This document shows, piece by piece, positions 27,879-39,349 of a stretch of DNA of 64,000 bases. The DNA is from Oreohelix idahoensis (lineage: Eukaryota > Mollusca > Gastropoda > Stylommatophora > Oreohelicidae), in the NCBI GenBank assembly GCA_024509875.1, contig JAMPIV010019831.1, positions 248,001 through 312,000 on the forward strand, read 5' to 3'. How positions within the stretch are numbered: the first letter of the stretch is position 1; each line of letters begins with the position of its first letter. Under the pieces are notes generated by a model, which saw only the letters and a program-made list of their open reading frames with translations, ran no database searches and was not told the origin of the DNA. The position numbers and the translations under genes are program-made.

Positions 27879-28641
27879 TCACGATTTCCATTGCCCATTG
27901 CGGTTGTTCCACAGCCAGCCTGATGCCTTTTCGGCAGTTTCACTAAGCCTCTTCAGTGCCCTTGTTCTAGACTGTCCCTTCAGCCCCAACAGTTTCAATA
28001 AATCATACACTGATGCAGCCACAAGCCCTCTTGTACCCACTTCAACCGCCATGACCCTTGCACTGAATCCATCGTGTCTCAGATCCGCGGCCAGATCGTT
28101 ATACTTGGCCGCTTTGAATGAATGTTGCTCGTCTAATCTGGATTCAAATGGCACGGTCATTTCAATCAGTATGACCTGAAGCGTTGCTGAAGAATGAAGC
28201 ACTATATCCGGCCGACTCCGCGATTTTCTGATACCCTCTGGATATGCCTCCCGTCCAGGTAAGTCTACCGCCATCTCCCAGTCGTTTGTACAGTCAAGAA
28301 GAGATGGTAAACTGCTATCAGATTTACTCGGTTTGGGGTGTGCTGACTTTCCTGCCCTCAGAAAGTATGTGTTTGCGGTGTCTGGCCGGACTTTGCTATT
28401 CGCTTTCATTCTTACCTGATCTATTGTCGCAGCAAGCTCATTTAGCATTTTGTTATGGCGCCAAGTCTATCGCCCTTGCCCTAATGCCACCTTACACGTT
28501 GAGAGCACGTGTTCAAGTGTCTGCCTCCCCTGGCACAGGGGGCACTGCTCATCATCCGACTTTCCCCATTTCACAAGGTTGGTGGCCGATGGCAGCAGGT
28601 CATACATTAATCTAACCACGAAGCTGAGCCTAAGAGGTGGC
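27879..28641 (-). pseudogene. REL LINE ORF, CCHC motif and restriction-like endonuclease
   Basis: Continues the RT ORF across the LTR insertion. From 28641 it reads PLRLSFVVRLMYDLLPSATN, then the zinc motif CPLCQGRQTLEHVLSTC. One in-frame TAG (GQGR-stop-TWRHNKML, near 28468) breaks it. The endonuclease follows: SRPDIVLHSSATLQVILIEM with the PD and E residues, then the Lys-containing FKAAKYNDLAADL, then VEVGTRGLVAASVYDLLKLL. It ends SGWLWNNRNGQW before the stop. PD...E...K spacing is typical of REL endonucleases, which cleave a specific target. The 5' joint with 34712 is in frame after removing the LTR element and one GTGGC copy. Confidence 0.85.
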
Positions 28642-29868
28642 TGTTAAGTCATATTCGAAGTTACAGTTAGGTGTTAAGGATTTTTGTGTACGGTCCTGAA
28701 GTTTGTTAGTAAGTAGGTTACGGTCATGAGATACATGACGTGTATATACATGTGTGTGGGTGGAGAAAGGAGTAACTCTGTTTAGAGTGTGATTTTATTG
28801 AAGTATACAAGCTTGGAATGTGACATTTAAGAGCTCACTGTTATAAGCACGTAGAGTATGGTTGAAGAATACTCAGAGGCGTTCATGTGTGAATTGAGGT
28901 TTACAGGACATGAGAAAAGCGTGCGAAGTGAATGAAGTTGGCATACGTGTCAGAGAAGAATACTGAGTTGTTAAAGGGGAGTCTGTGGCCATCCGTCGTG
29001 GGAGACGGTCAGTGTTTCTAGAGTATGTGAATAATGTATGTGATTTTCATTATAACATATTGGATGTGACGCGATGATGTTTCGCGTAAGGTGTATTTAC
29101 AAGGCCTTTATATATTATTATTTATAAGCGCGTTGTGGGTTTCCCGCGCTGTAAAGTTCAAGAGGAACTTAGATGCCTGGTGATTAGACCAGAGGTATAG
29201 ATATATGTGCGAGGGGTGAATGCCGCACTTTGGATTAAAAGACACGTCGTTTTCCCGTGTCAGAAGGAGGTCTATGGTAAGACTATTATATGTTATTATT
29301 TGAGTGCGCGTTGTTGGTTTTCCCGCGCCAATAGGAGGTCTACGTAAGCGCGTTGTGGTTTTCCCGCGCTGTTAAGTTCTGGAGGAACTTGGATGTCTGG
29401 TGATTAGACCAGAGATAGAGATATATGTGCGAGGAGTGAATTCCGCACTTACATTGAAAGTAGGACCACGGAGATATATGTGCGAGGTGTGAATGCCTCA
29501 CTTACATTGTATACAAACCATATAGAGATTTATGTGCGAGGAGTGAATGCCGCACTTACATTGAATGCAGTTGTTACCAGTACGTTAGGATGACTGTACT
29601 ACATATTCTAATTATGCAAGTATTTGTACTATTGTTGCTGATGTCCAGGACTATGCTGTCGATATTATATGTATGGAACTGTGACCAGACTTCTGTCAAG
29701 TTATTTCATTCGCGTATGTACTGTCTTGAGTGTCAGTCCAAGTTATATTCCATTGTAACATTACAGAGGTAACATTTATCATAGTTAACCTTTGGTGGCA
29801 CATAGAAATAGACTTATCATTTGGTGGTTTCCAGTGATTTATAATTAAACCGCTTTTCAGCGTTAACA
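28642..29868 (+). repeat. Left LTR of the non-autonomous element, with hairpin train
   Basis: A 1227-bp direct repeat of 33488-34706. Between 29069 and 29555 it holds a row of about a dozen short inverted repeats (listed separately). TTTGGTGG words near 29787 and 29821 in the last 100 bases resemble the start of the primer site just beyond the LTR. Confidence 0.92.
29069..29555 (+). other. Train of short hairpins in the left LTR
   Basis: Consecutive stems with small loops: ACGCGA/TCGCGT (29069-29087), AGCGCG/CGCGCT (29127-29150), AAGTTC/GAACTT (29154-29170), CTGGT/ACCAG (29177-29192), GTGCG/CGCAC (29207-29228), GACACG/CGTGTC (29241-29261), GCGCG/CGCGC (29306-29328), AGCGCG/CGCGCT (29347-29370), AAGTTC/GAACTT (29374-29390), TCTGGT/ACCAGA (29396-29413) and GTGCG with CGCAC-like partners at 29427-29448, 29480-29501 (imperfect) and 29534-29555. 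They look like a module repeated with variation. Confidence 0.85.
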
Positions 29869-31068
29869 TTTGGTGGCCAGTATTGGGTCAAGTATCAACT
29901 TAGATATTTTATGGGTATTTATTTCTTGTAAGTTTGTATTAGGATTAGTGTTAGTCTACATCATATTTAAGTGGTTCTAAATGTGGTTATTAGTTTAATG
30001 TTTAATCTCAATACTTTTGAGTAGTTATTTACTTTGTTTTGTATCTTGTACAAAATATGCGAGGTCGAATATCAGTGACACAAGCTTGCTGTAGTGCCAG
30101 TGATATCAACACAGATATCCTTTAGCTGTAGATCTGCATTATCTCGGTGGAACCATATACTGTAATCAAGACACACTTAAGATAAGTCACAGTTTATGCC
30201 ATTGTTGCACTTCTTTGTTCAGATACCATTCTACTGACATTCCTGATGGTCATTCATTTGTATTCGTTGTTGTGTTAGTGTTTTATATTTGTGTTACTTG
30301 ATTATATATTATTAATACTTTGTTCTTCATTAGAAGGAATTGGTATTAATCTATTCTGTAGGTTTTTTTTTTTTGTAAAATTAATTCCAGAGTCTTGGAG
30401 AGACTTGGTAGCTAGTGCCCCGTGGAATTCTTTGACATTTATTAGTGTTAGCTGTTACAGTTTGGTTTGTGTAATCATTGTTACATAATTTAGTCTCCTT
30501 TGTCATGTTTACTTGTAGTTTTCTTGCGTTCATTTTCTACTATCTTGTAAATAAGTTCATTTCACTGCTCTATTGTTTTTGTTGTTGATTTTGCAGGTGT
30601 GGTAGTTTACATCTATAACTACTTCATTACTTTCTTATTACTTTCTTTATCTCCCTATATACTTTCTTGTATTATCCCCCCACCTGTCGGTTATTGTTCG
30701 TTTGTTTATGGTTGTTGTGTCAGCGGTGTACTTCATTATTATCATCATTCACTGTGTTTTGCTCCTGGTTATTAGTTACAAATAGTTTGTATGATTACTG
30801 TATTAGAATCTAAGCATTGTAGATATGAGGGTCAGAGTATATTGAGGATTAGTGTGTTCAGTTACACATGTCTTAGTCTAGACATAGGTGGATCTGATTA
30901 TTACAAGTGATTGATTTTAGGGTTACTTGTGTGTATTATCTTTAGAATTATTGGTGATTTGTTACTGTGTTATTGTAGTACCTATGTAGAGGTATATTAA
31001 TACTGATAATTTAGTATTGTAGTGAATATACTTTCTTATTTTGGAATCTAGTATGTAAATCTGTAGTC
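29869..31068 (+). other. 5' interior of the non-autonomous LTR element
   Basis: T-rich non-coding leader of 1.2 kb. It starts with the putative primer-binding site (TTTGGTGGCCAGTATTGGG). Apart from that I see no feature; short frames (for example 30291-30488) have no recognisable content. Confidence 0.7.
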
Positions 31069-32406
31069 ATGGCAGACTGTTCAAGAACAATTAGAAACAG
31101 AAAGAAAAGAATAGCCTTAAGAGACTTTATTTTGGCTATCAGAGATTGTGAGTCTTACGAATTGTTTAACACTATGGTAAAAGTGGATGATAAATACAAG
31201 CCACAGAGAGCAAAGGTATATCTGATAGAGATTATGGAAATAAGAGAAGTTACAACTAGAATTACATTGCCAGTATTGGATGATAGCAAGAGACCAAAAC
31301 TGAATTTAAAGAGGAAAGCTAATGTAGCAGATGATATGGTGAAAACTGAAACTAGGAATGTTTCTGTTCAAAGTGAGAAGAAAGAAGTCACTGTACAAAC
31401 AGATAATTGTTGTGAAGACTGTTCAGTCTCAGTTGGGAAAATATCCAAACTGAATGTGGATGAACCACAAAAGATTATCATCAGTGATGAATCAGTTAGG
31501 AGTAAAACTAACTTATGTTCTATGGAAGGAAGATCAATAAGTGTTAGTAAGAATGCAATGTCTACAAAAGCCTATGAGACAATGAAAAGTCCAGTGCATG
31601 ATGAAACATACCATGCACCTCAAGAAGTGTTGTTACCAAAAATGGGTTTTTGGTGTGACAAGGATCAGTAAAAGATAGACAAATTGATCCAAGAAGAGGG
31701 AACCTTCGAGGAAAAGTGTACAATATTAGAAGGAAAATTTAAGAGTGTTGAGCAGTTATTAGAAAAGAAATACAAAGATGGTGTTTAAAGATTAAATGAT
31801 GAATTTAAGGTGGATAGGAACAGGATATTAACTGAGTGTAAGGGTAATACTCAAGTTAAAGAGGAACATTGCAGGGTCCTGTCATCTCGGTGGAAGGAGA
31901 AAGGTAATGCTTTAGAAGAGAGTTACTTTGTTAAATTTGAAGCACTAGAAGAGCAATTTAAGGCAGCTAAACAAAGATTACAGCTGCAAGCTGAAGCATT
32001 GAAAGATCAAGCTAAGTCTACGGAGGAGAGACATGAGGCTGCGCTTGGTACAGATCAATCAGGTTGGAAGAAGGATCCTTTAGATGCTCAAATGCAGTAT
32101 AGGAGGGTGAAGATGAATGATGCTACTTCTGTTGCCAAGAAAGTAGTACTTGAAGAGACTGAAGCTTCAAGGAAGGAAGTGTGGAAGACTGTGTTGGATG
32201 GATTGAAAGGAAATTGTGCTGGAGTTACAGACCAGTTAGAGTTAATATTATCTTTCAATTTCAAAAACAGATACATGGATAAAGGTAAAGAACCATTGAA
32301 GTTGTTAATGCTCAACGCCATCAAAAAGTTACCACCAGATAAGTGGGACATAAGTGATCTGTTTGCTCTACTAAAGATACTGTGCTATTTGGAAATACTT
32401 TTGTGA
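31069..32406 (+). pseudogene. Orphan ORF of the non-autonomous LTR element (446 codons, two stops)
   Basis: One frame runs from ATG at 31069 to TGA at 32406, broken only by TAA at 31669 and TAA near 31786. I do not recognise it. The N-terminal 60 residues are basic (RTIRNRKKRIALRDFILAIR); the middle is polar with a CCEDC cluster; the part after the stops is a strongly charged predicted coiled coil (ALEEQFKAAKQRLQLQAEAL); the end is helical and more hydrophobic (ISDLFALLKILCYLEIL). There is no CCHC knuckle, protease or RT motif. Position between LTRs suggests a Gag-like protein or a captured gene. Without the two stops it would be one protein, so it was probably coding until recently. Confidence 0.7.
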
Positions 32407-33487
32407 TCAGAGTAATGATGATGATGGATTCTAGATTGGAAATAGTTTTGATGTTAGTTGGAAGAGATTGGTATTTGTTACGACTCAGCATGAGAAGTTT
32501 ATTGTTACTGTGCATAAAACAAGGCTGAAAGCTATAACTTTCAAGAATGGAAATTTTGACAGAGTGTATATAAACAACAAATAGTGAACAGGTGTACAGT
32601 AAAAGTCAGTATAACTTGGTGTTTTAGATTGACTTATTTCATTAACTAAAGTGGTAAAGCTTAATTGGGAGGTACAGGGTGTAGTATCTAAGGTCGCTGA
32701 TCACAAAGACATATGAAATGGGTATATCATCCCTTAATTGATTATTTTGTCACCCCACTGGGAATGTTTAGTGGAATGGGGTGGACATAGAAGGGTATAT
32801 GATATGGCATAATTTGATACAAATTTTCCAAGGCAAATTATTTTATTCTTGCCTAATTTTGTTTATCCATAGGAAAGTATGCTATGCCATGAGATACCAG
32901 TGTTGTTGGTGGAATTGTCTATCATTACAGCAGCTGATGGATGGTCATCAGCAGGCTTGCTCACCGATACCTCTTCTTAGTGAGACATCAGTCCATTGGT
33001 CTGGTTTTGGAGCAATTGAAACATGAGTCACAGATGAAATTCAGCATTCAGAATAGATTATTTATATTTATGAAACATTTGTGTTAGCCTGATAAGTTGT
33101 AAGTGTTAACTTATAATGTAATTATATTATGTAACGAACAATGTTGATGAACATTTTGGTTCACCTGTGTAATTTTGGTATGGTGAATCCACATGAGTTG
33201 GTTAATATATTATTGAGGCACACATTGTTAGATTTGCATCAAACACAGTTTAATGTTGTATAGGATAAAATTGTGTTTGGTTTGCCAGTAGAGTATGATT
33301 GCTAAGGCAAAGCCTACGTCATCTTTCCTGTGCCAAAGTTAATGTGGTAACCTATTGGTTCACCAATATATTTCCATCCCTTTTTGTTGTTTAGTATGGC
33401 TTAACATATTTCATCGACCTCACACTTTGGTTTGATGTAATGTTTAAAAAAAATGATATCATTTTTTCCCCGGGGGTCGGTGTGAAC
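32407..33487 (+). other. 3' interior of the non-autonomous LTR element
   Basis: About 1.08 kb with no supported gene. It ends in CCCCGGGGGTCGGTGTGAAC directly before the right LTR, a G-rich stretch that could serve as polypurine tract, although it is not purely purine. Confidence 0.65.
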
Positions 33488-34706
33488 TGTTAAGTCATAT
33501 TCGAAGTTACAGTTAGGTGTTAAGGATTTTTGTGTACGGTCCTGAAGTTTGTTAGTAAGTAGGTTAAGGTCATGAGATACATGACGTGTATATACATGTG
33601 TGGGTGGAGAAAGGAGTAACTCTGTTTAGAGTGTATTTTTATTGAAGTATGCAAGCTTGGAATGTGACATTTAAGAGCTCACTGTTAGAAACACGGTTGA
33701 AGAATACTCAGAGGCGTTCATGTGTGAATTGAGGTTTACAGGACATGAGAAAAGCGTGCGAAGTAAATGAAGTTGGCATACGTGTCAGAGAAGAATACTG
33801 AGTTGTTAAAGGGGAGTCTGTGGCCATCCGTCATGGGAGACGGTCAGTGTTTCTAGAGTATGTGAATAATGTATGTGATTTTCATTATAACATATTAAAT
33901 GTGACGCGATGATGTTTCGCGTAAGGTGTATTTACAAGGCCTTTATATATTATTATTTATAAGCGCGTTGTGGGTTTCCCGCGCTGTAAAGTTCAAGAGG
34001 AACTTAGATGCCTGGTGATTAGACCAGAGGTATAGATATATGTGCGAGGGGTGAATGCCGCACTTTGGATTAAAAGACACGTCGTTTTCCCGTGTCAGAA
34101 GGAGGTCTATGGTAAGACTATTATATGTTATTATTTGAGTGCGCGTTGTTGGTTTTCCCGCGCCAATAGGAGGTCTACGTAAGCGCGTTGTGGTTTTCCC
34201 GCGCTGTTAAGTTCTGGAGGAACTTGGATGTCTGGTGATTAGACCAGAGATAGAGATATATGTGCGAGGAGTGAATTCCGCACTTACATTATAAGTAGGA
34301 CCACGGAAATATATGTGCGAGGTGTGAATGCCACACTTACATTGTATACAAACCATATAGAGATTTATGTGCGAAGAGTGAATGCCGCACTTACATTGAA
34401 TGCAGTTGTTACCAGTACGTTAGGATGACTGTACTAAATATTCTAATTATGCAAGTATTTGTACTATTGTTGCTGATGTCCAAGACTATGCTGTCGATAT
34501 TATATGTATGGAACTGTGACCAAGACTTCTGTCAAGTTATTTCATTCGCGTATGTACTGTCTTGAGTGTCAGTCCAAGTTATATTCCATTGTAACATTAC
34601 AGAGGTAACATTTATCATAGTTAACCTTTGGTGGCACATAGAAATAGACTCTTATCTTTTGGTGGTTTCCAGTGATTTATAATTAAACCGCTTTTCAGCG
34701 TTAACA
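33488..34706 (+). repeat. Right LTR of the non-autonomous element, with hairpin train
   Basis: A 1219-bp copy of the left LTR, with a few small differences including loss of a GT pair and a short deletion near 33690. The hairpin train is at about 33904-34390. One imperfect GTGCG stem in the left LTR (partner CTCAC) reads CACAC here. Confidence 0.92.
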
Positions 34707-34711
34707 GTGGC

Positions 34712-37130
34712 ATATGCCATATATCATTCCATGTCAAGGACCTCTGCAGGGCTCCTTCCCATGTAGTCCATTGGCCTTGTTGGACCTGCTGCACTGCTTT
34801 TTGCAACCTCTTATCATTCTCAGCTCCTCGTATCTCCTGAACTACCATGTCTCTGCGCTCCCTGCTTGATGCTTTGGACCACCAGCGGATGTCACCATGC
34901 CCAAATCCTCGTCTATTCGTTTGTGTGTATCCGATTACCTCTCTCAGTTTGAGTGACTCTTCAGCAGCATCAACAGCTTCTTCCATTCTCCATTTCCTTC
35001 CCGTTTTCAGTGTGGGCTGAATGGACTTAACCACGTCATCAGCTGACTCGCGTAGCATCATTGCAAGCCTTGCTTTTCCAACTTTGTACTCTTCAACAAC
35101 TGACTTGAATGGAAGCAGAAGTTTTGACTTTTTGCAGTACAGTGCTACATCTGACAGACCTGGTGGTACCCCTAGCCATTTTCTCATGAACTTGTTGACC
35201 TTCTGCTCTATCGCTTCCACTGTACTTGTGCTTATTTCATATATAAGCAGTGGCCACAGCAACTTCGGTATCAACATGAACTGGAGGCACCACAGTTTGA
35301 ACTTCCCCAGGAGTCTGCTTTGGTCTATGATATGTAGTCCTCTGTCTGCCATTTTTATTGTCTGTTGCACTGCCTTCGAGTCTTTTAAAGAGGCATCGTA
35401 CACCCTGCCAAGACTTTTAACATGTTCCTCAATGACAGTAGGGATTCTTTGGCCGGAAACCGTGAATATGACCTCTGCTATCTTCCCTTTCCTGACTGAT
35501 AGGCTTCTCGACTTCTTGGGTTTGAAGCTCATTCTGCACCAGCTGACTAGTTCATCCAGGCGTGCTAACATCCTCCGGGCCTGATGTTCATCTGATGTCA
35601 GAATTGTTGTGTCATCCATGAATGCTTTGAGCGGTGGCATGTGACACATTCCACCGAGCTTTGGACATATAGCCATTCCTTCAGCCGCATTGAGGATTAC
35701 CTGCATAGCCATGACGAATAGTATCGGAGAGATGGTACATCCCATCGCAATTCAACTTCAAGGCCAATCCACTTTGTTGTGTACTCTCTGGTTGAAAATC
35801 TGACAGAAAATCCTGCGAAATACAGCTTCAGCATTGCTGCAATCTCTTGTGGAACATGATACATTTCTAGGGCCTGCCACAACATCTGGTGTGGAATGGA
35901 TCCATAAGCATTCGCTAGATCCAACCAGATTACATGGAGGTTTGTTCTGTCAGACTTTGCCTTTTGGATTGCTTCCCAGATTGTTGTGGCATGCTCTATA
36001 CATCCTGGTGTACCTGGGATACCTCCTTTCTGAATGGTAGTGTCAATGTACCCATTTGCCAGGAGGTATGTAGTGAGTCTTTTCGCCATCACTGAGAAGA
36101 ATATCTTCCCTTCCACACTGAGTAGTGAGATTGGCCTGAACTGACTGATGTCTGTTGAATTTTGTCCCTACGGGATGTAGACTCCGTTTGCCTTTCTCCA
36201 TTCCTTGCTTACGAGCTGGGTTTTCCACGCATTCTTCAGTAAACGGAGCAGTCGTTTGAGAACCTCGGGGTATCTCTTATACACCACATATGGAACACCA
36301 TTAGGACCTGGAGCTGACTTGCACCGAGCTTTCTGGACAATGCTTTCTACCTCTTGCACCGTTGGTGGCTTGGTGTTAAACTCAGTTCCTGGCTTACCCG
36401 GCCATTTAAGGCCTGCCATGCTGCTGAGCGGCTCATCTTTGCGACCATCTGAATATGTCATTCTAAGGTGTTCTTCCAGGTCTTCTTTCCTGATGTTTAG
36501 CGTACCTGACCGTGGCTGCTCAAACAGTTCTTTGGCAAACTTGAAGGGCTCCCTAAAGAATCTTTCCCTATCCCTTCGAGTCTTCCTTCTCTTCCTGCAC
36601 AACCTATCCGCTCTGCAAAGGGCATTATTTTGGCCTTTCAGGTGCTCCCAAACTTGCCGTAACCCTTCCTTCTCTGTGGCAACTGCGTTCTTGAACAGTT
36701 TTCGGGCATGCGTCTTCTGTTTCCTGATTTCATCTATTTTAATTTGTCTTCTACTTTTCCATGGTGGGTTACTTTTCCTTGCCTCCCTCACCCCGAACAC
36801 CTTGCGACAGTGCAGATATATTATGTCGCCGAAGATTTCCAGCTTCTTCTCCAAAGTTAGCTGCTTCAGGTTGTTATCCAACTCTTTTGCCAAAGCTTCG
36901 TCCAGCTGTTCCCAAAGCCCTTTTGCACTGGCAGGAGGAAACTTTATTGCATCTCTCCTCCCGTCCAAGAAGTGTGTGAGATCATCATCTGGCAGATCAA
37001 CTTGAATGTACTCAGAACTGTGGATTGACTCCTGGCTGCGTTCTTCTAACGTCTTATCCGTCGAGACAGAGCGCTGTTGATCTCCCCCTGATGACCTCCC
37101 ACACCCCTTTTTCGTTCTGTGGATTTTCAT
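34712..37130 (-). pseudogene. REL LINE ORF, reverse transcriptase part
   Basis: Read from the first ATG after the 5' break (37130, MKIHRTKKGCGRSSGGD). An N-terminal basic region (RKSNPPWKSRRQIKIDEIRK) is followed by the RT: KSAPGPNGVPYVVYKRYP, DISQFRPISLLSVEGKIFF, LHVIWLDLANAYGSIPHQ, then GCTISPILFVMAMQ and the active site AFMDDTTIL. Thumb and linker follow (SLGRVYDASL, KFMRKWLGVPPGLSDVALY), up to TWNDIWHMP at the LTR insertion. Lesions are TAG at 36168-36170 (YIP-stop-GQNS) and a frameshift near 35748, just before MGCTISPIL. The active-site residues themselves are intact. This is a single-ORF LINE typical of REL groups. Confidence 0.88.
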
Positions 37131-37149
37131 TCCTCTCTGAGTAGAGAGG

Positions 37150-39347
37150 AATAAAATATATACCAAACAGGAATATGCCTGAACACTTAAAACCAACACA
37201 AAAAGGTAAAAATAGGAAAAGAAACAAAGATAAAAATCCATTACCATGGTGGACAGACAGATGTTCAGAACAACTGAAATTGAGGGAGAGGGCCCTGAAA
37301 AAGTATAGGCAAGCCAAAACTGAAGAGAATTACACAAACTATAAAAAAGTAAGAAATGAAACAAATAAAATAATATTCAGAGCTAAAGAAAAGAGTTGGA
37401 GAACATTTTGTCAAACATTAAACCATAGGTCACAAGTAACTACAGTTTGGAGAAAACTAAAAGCAATTAAAGGAGGAAACAACAAGAAATTTAAAATCCC
37501 AACAATTAAAATACCAGAGAGAGCTGAAACAGATAGAGAAAAAGCCAACATACTAGCTAAATACTTCTATCAGGTTAGTTCAATAGACAGTCTAGATAAG
37601 GCAGAAATAAATAGGCGGAAAACACTGCTAGAAAAATTAAAAGGAGAACATATGGACACCACACAGGATGCTAATTATTTAAATGCAACAGTAGATGAAA
37701 TAGAAAGAGCTTTAGCAGGAAAAACCAATACCACCTCTGGGGAAGAAATTCTGAGCTATGAAATCCTCAAAAAGATACCAAATACAACTCTAAGAGTGAT
37801 TGCATCCCTCTACAACAAAATCTGGCACACGGGAAAAATACCGTGTTCATGGAAGACAGCAGCAGTCATCCCCATACTAAAGCCAGATAAGGAAACACAT
37901 GATGTCAGCTCATACAGGCCAGTATCGTTAACATCGCATCTAGGAAAAATTCTAGAAACAATAGTCAACAGCAGACTAAAATTTCATCTAGAAAAGCATA
38001 ATTTGTACAGTCCAACCCAGGCAGGCTTTAGAAACCAACATAGTACAATAGAGCAACTGTTGAGGCTGGAACATGATGTTAAAACAGGCTTCAAAATTAA
38101 TGAAAAGACAGTAGCAATATTCCTTGATGTAGCAAGAGCATATGATGAGTGTTGGAGGGAGGGTGCACTACATAAAATCAGGAAATTAGGTATAGTAGGC
38201 AGAACCTACAATTATATAGAAAACTTCCTGCAGGATAGATACTTCACGGTACAAATAAACAATGATAGATCTGAGGTGTATGAGCAACAGAATGGAATCC
38301 CCCAGGGATCAGTAATATCACCATCTATTTTTACGATTATGGTCAACGACCTAGGCGACGAGTTTAAAGACTTAAAAAACAACTTATCCCAGTTTGCAGA
38401 TGACGCTGCGATATGGAGAACGGAAAGAAATCTCCCATTCCTCTATAAAACAGTACAAAGGCAAATGGATAAAGTATCTGACTGGATGAACAAGTGGGGA
38501 TTTAATCTAAACGTTAAAAAAACCATAGGAATGATTTTCAGTAGAGGGCGTGTAATTAAAAACAATATAATTGACATAAGCATTAATGAGCACAAAGTAT
38601 GCACAGCAAAATCAACTAGATTTCTTGGTATGGTACTAGACCAGCAACTAAACTGGAACAAACACATAGACCTATTAGTGCAAAGCAGTAGGGGACTTAT
38701 TAACATGCTAAGATATATGAAAGGGCGTGGTTGGGGAGCCTGCAATAAGACAAGGATAACCTTCTATAAATCATTTATTAGGGGCAAACTTGGCGATGCC
38801 AATGTTGCCTATGCATCAGCCGCCTCGAGCAATAAGAAAAAAACTAGACACAGTCCAAGACCAGGCACTGTCAATAATAGCAGGTGCCTCAAAGGGGACA
38901 TCAGCAGAGGCACTAGAAGTAGGACTAGGCATTATACCCCTGGAGATAAGGAGAAAAGAACTGAGATTCAGCTACTGGGCAACCGAGGCAAAAGATCCAA
39001 CTCACCCAGCACACAACACCTTTGATAGGGGTAAACAGTACATGGGCCACATTACATTAAACCATAATAGATACCCGTCAGTGTGGAAAACAATGGATGA
39101 AGTGGATCAATACCCAGACCTGTTTAATGCAATAAACAGTAGTGCTCAGTACAAAGCAAAGATCCCACCATGGGAACTGAGAGTGCCAGAAACTGACTCT
39201 CACTTATCAAAGATCATAAGAAGTAGTGCTCAGTACAAAGCAAAGATCACACCATGGGAACTAAGAGTGCCAAAAACTGACTCTCACCTATCAAAGATCA
39301 TAAGCAAATCTAACGACATAATCTCAGCAAAAAGTAAAGCGCACTAG
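37150..39347 (+). pseudogene. LINE B2 ORF2, reverse transcriptase part
   Basis: Continues B2 after the REL LINE. The frame from about 37150 to 38840 is open and holds the whole RT: PWWTDRCSEQLKLRERALKK, VIPILKPDKETHD and SSYRPVSLTSHL, TQAGFRNQHSTIEQLLRLE, VAIFLDVARAYDECWREG, NGIPQGSVISPSIF, and the active site QFADDAAIW (near 38394). An extra A in an A-run near 38838 (seven A where the B1 copy has six) shifts the frame; it goes on at about 38840-39347 with LDTVQDQALSIIAGASKG and the linker. A two-base GC insertion near 39341 then breaks the link to RNase H. Only these small lesions separate it from a complete RT. Confidence 0.9.
39138..39305 (+). repeat. In-frame 84-bp repeat, two units, in LINE B2 ORF2
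   Basis: Two copies of the same 28-codon unit that occurs five times in B1 (14692-15111). It encodes the QYKAKIPPWELRVPETDS linker between RT and RNase H. Confidence 0.92.
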
Positions 39348-39349
39348 AG

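Larger units (their letters stand above)
28642..34706 (+). mobile_element. Non-autonomous LTR retrotransposon, 6.07 kb, TSD GTGGC
   Basis: Two LTRs (28642-29868, 1227 bp; 33488-34706, 1219 bp) start TGTTAAGTC and end GTTAACA. The 5-mers GTGGC at 28637-28641 and 34707-34711 are the target duplication, inside the REL LINE zinc-motif region. Right after the left LTR, TGGTGGCCAGTATTGGG looks like a primer-binding site and shares its first nine bases with the Gmr1-like leader. The 3.6-kb interior has no protease, integrase or RT, only one unrecognised frame, so it must depend on other elements. Shared primer site and TGTTA ends suggest a Gmr1-like helper. Confidence 0.88.
27384..37149 (-). mobile_element. 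REL-endonuclease LINE (R2/NeSL/HERO-like group), split by an LTR element
   Basis: A minus-strand non-LTR element with one ORF: RT, CCHC zinc motif, then a restriction-like endonuclease at the C-terminus. Parts are 37149-34712 and 28641-27384, separated by a complete non-autonomous LTR element. Without it the element is about 3.7 kb. AATAAA at 27378-27383 and 37150-37155 may be a 6-bp target duplication, though it is short and low-complexity. The N-terminal zinc fingers and Myb domain expected of such elements are not seen, so the 5' end is probably truncated. The sequence is closest in my recollection to HERO-like or NeSL-like proteins of fish and cnidarians. Confidence 0.8.

Noticed and set aside
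31069..32406. A host gene exon
   Set aside because: It lies between the two LTRs of one element with a target duplication outside; a captured origin remains possible, but it now belongs to the element.
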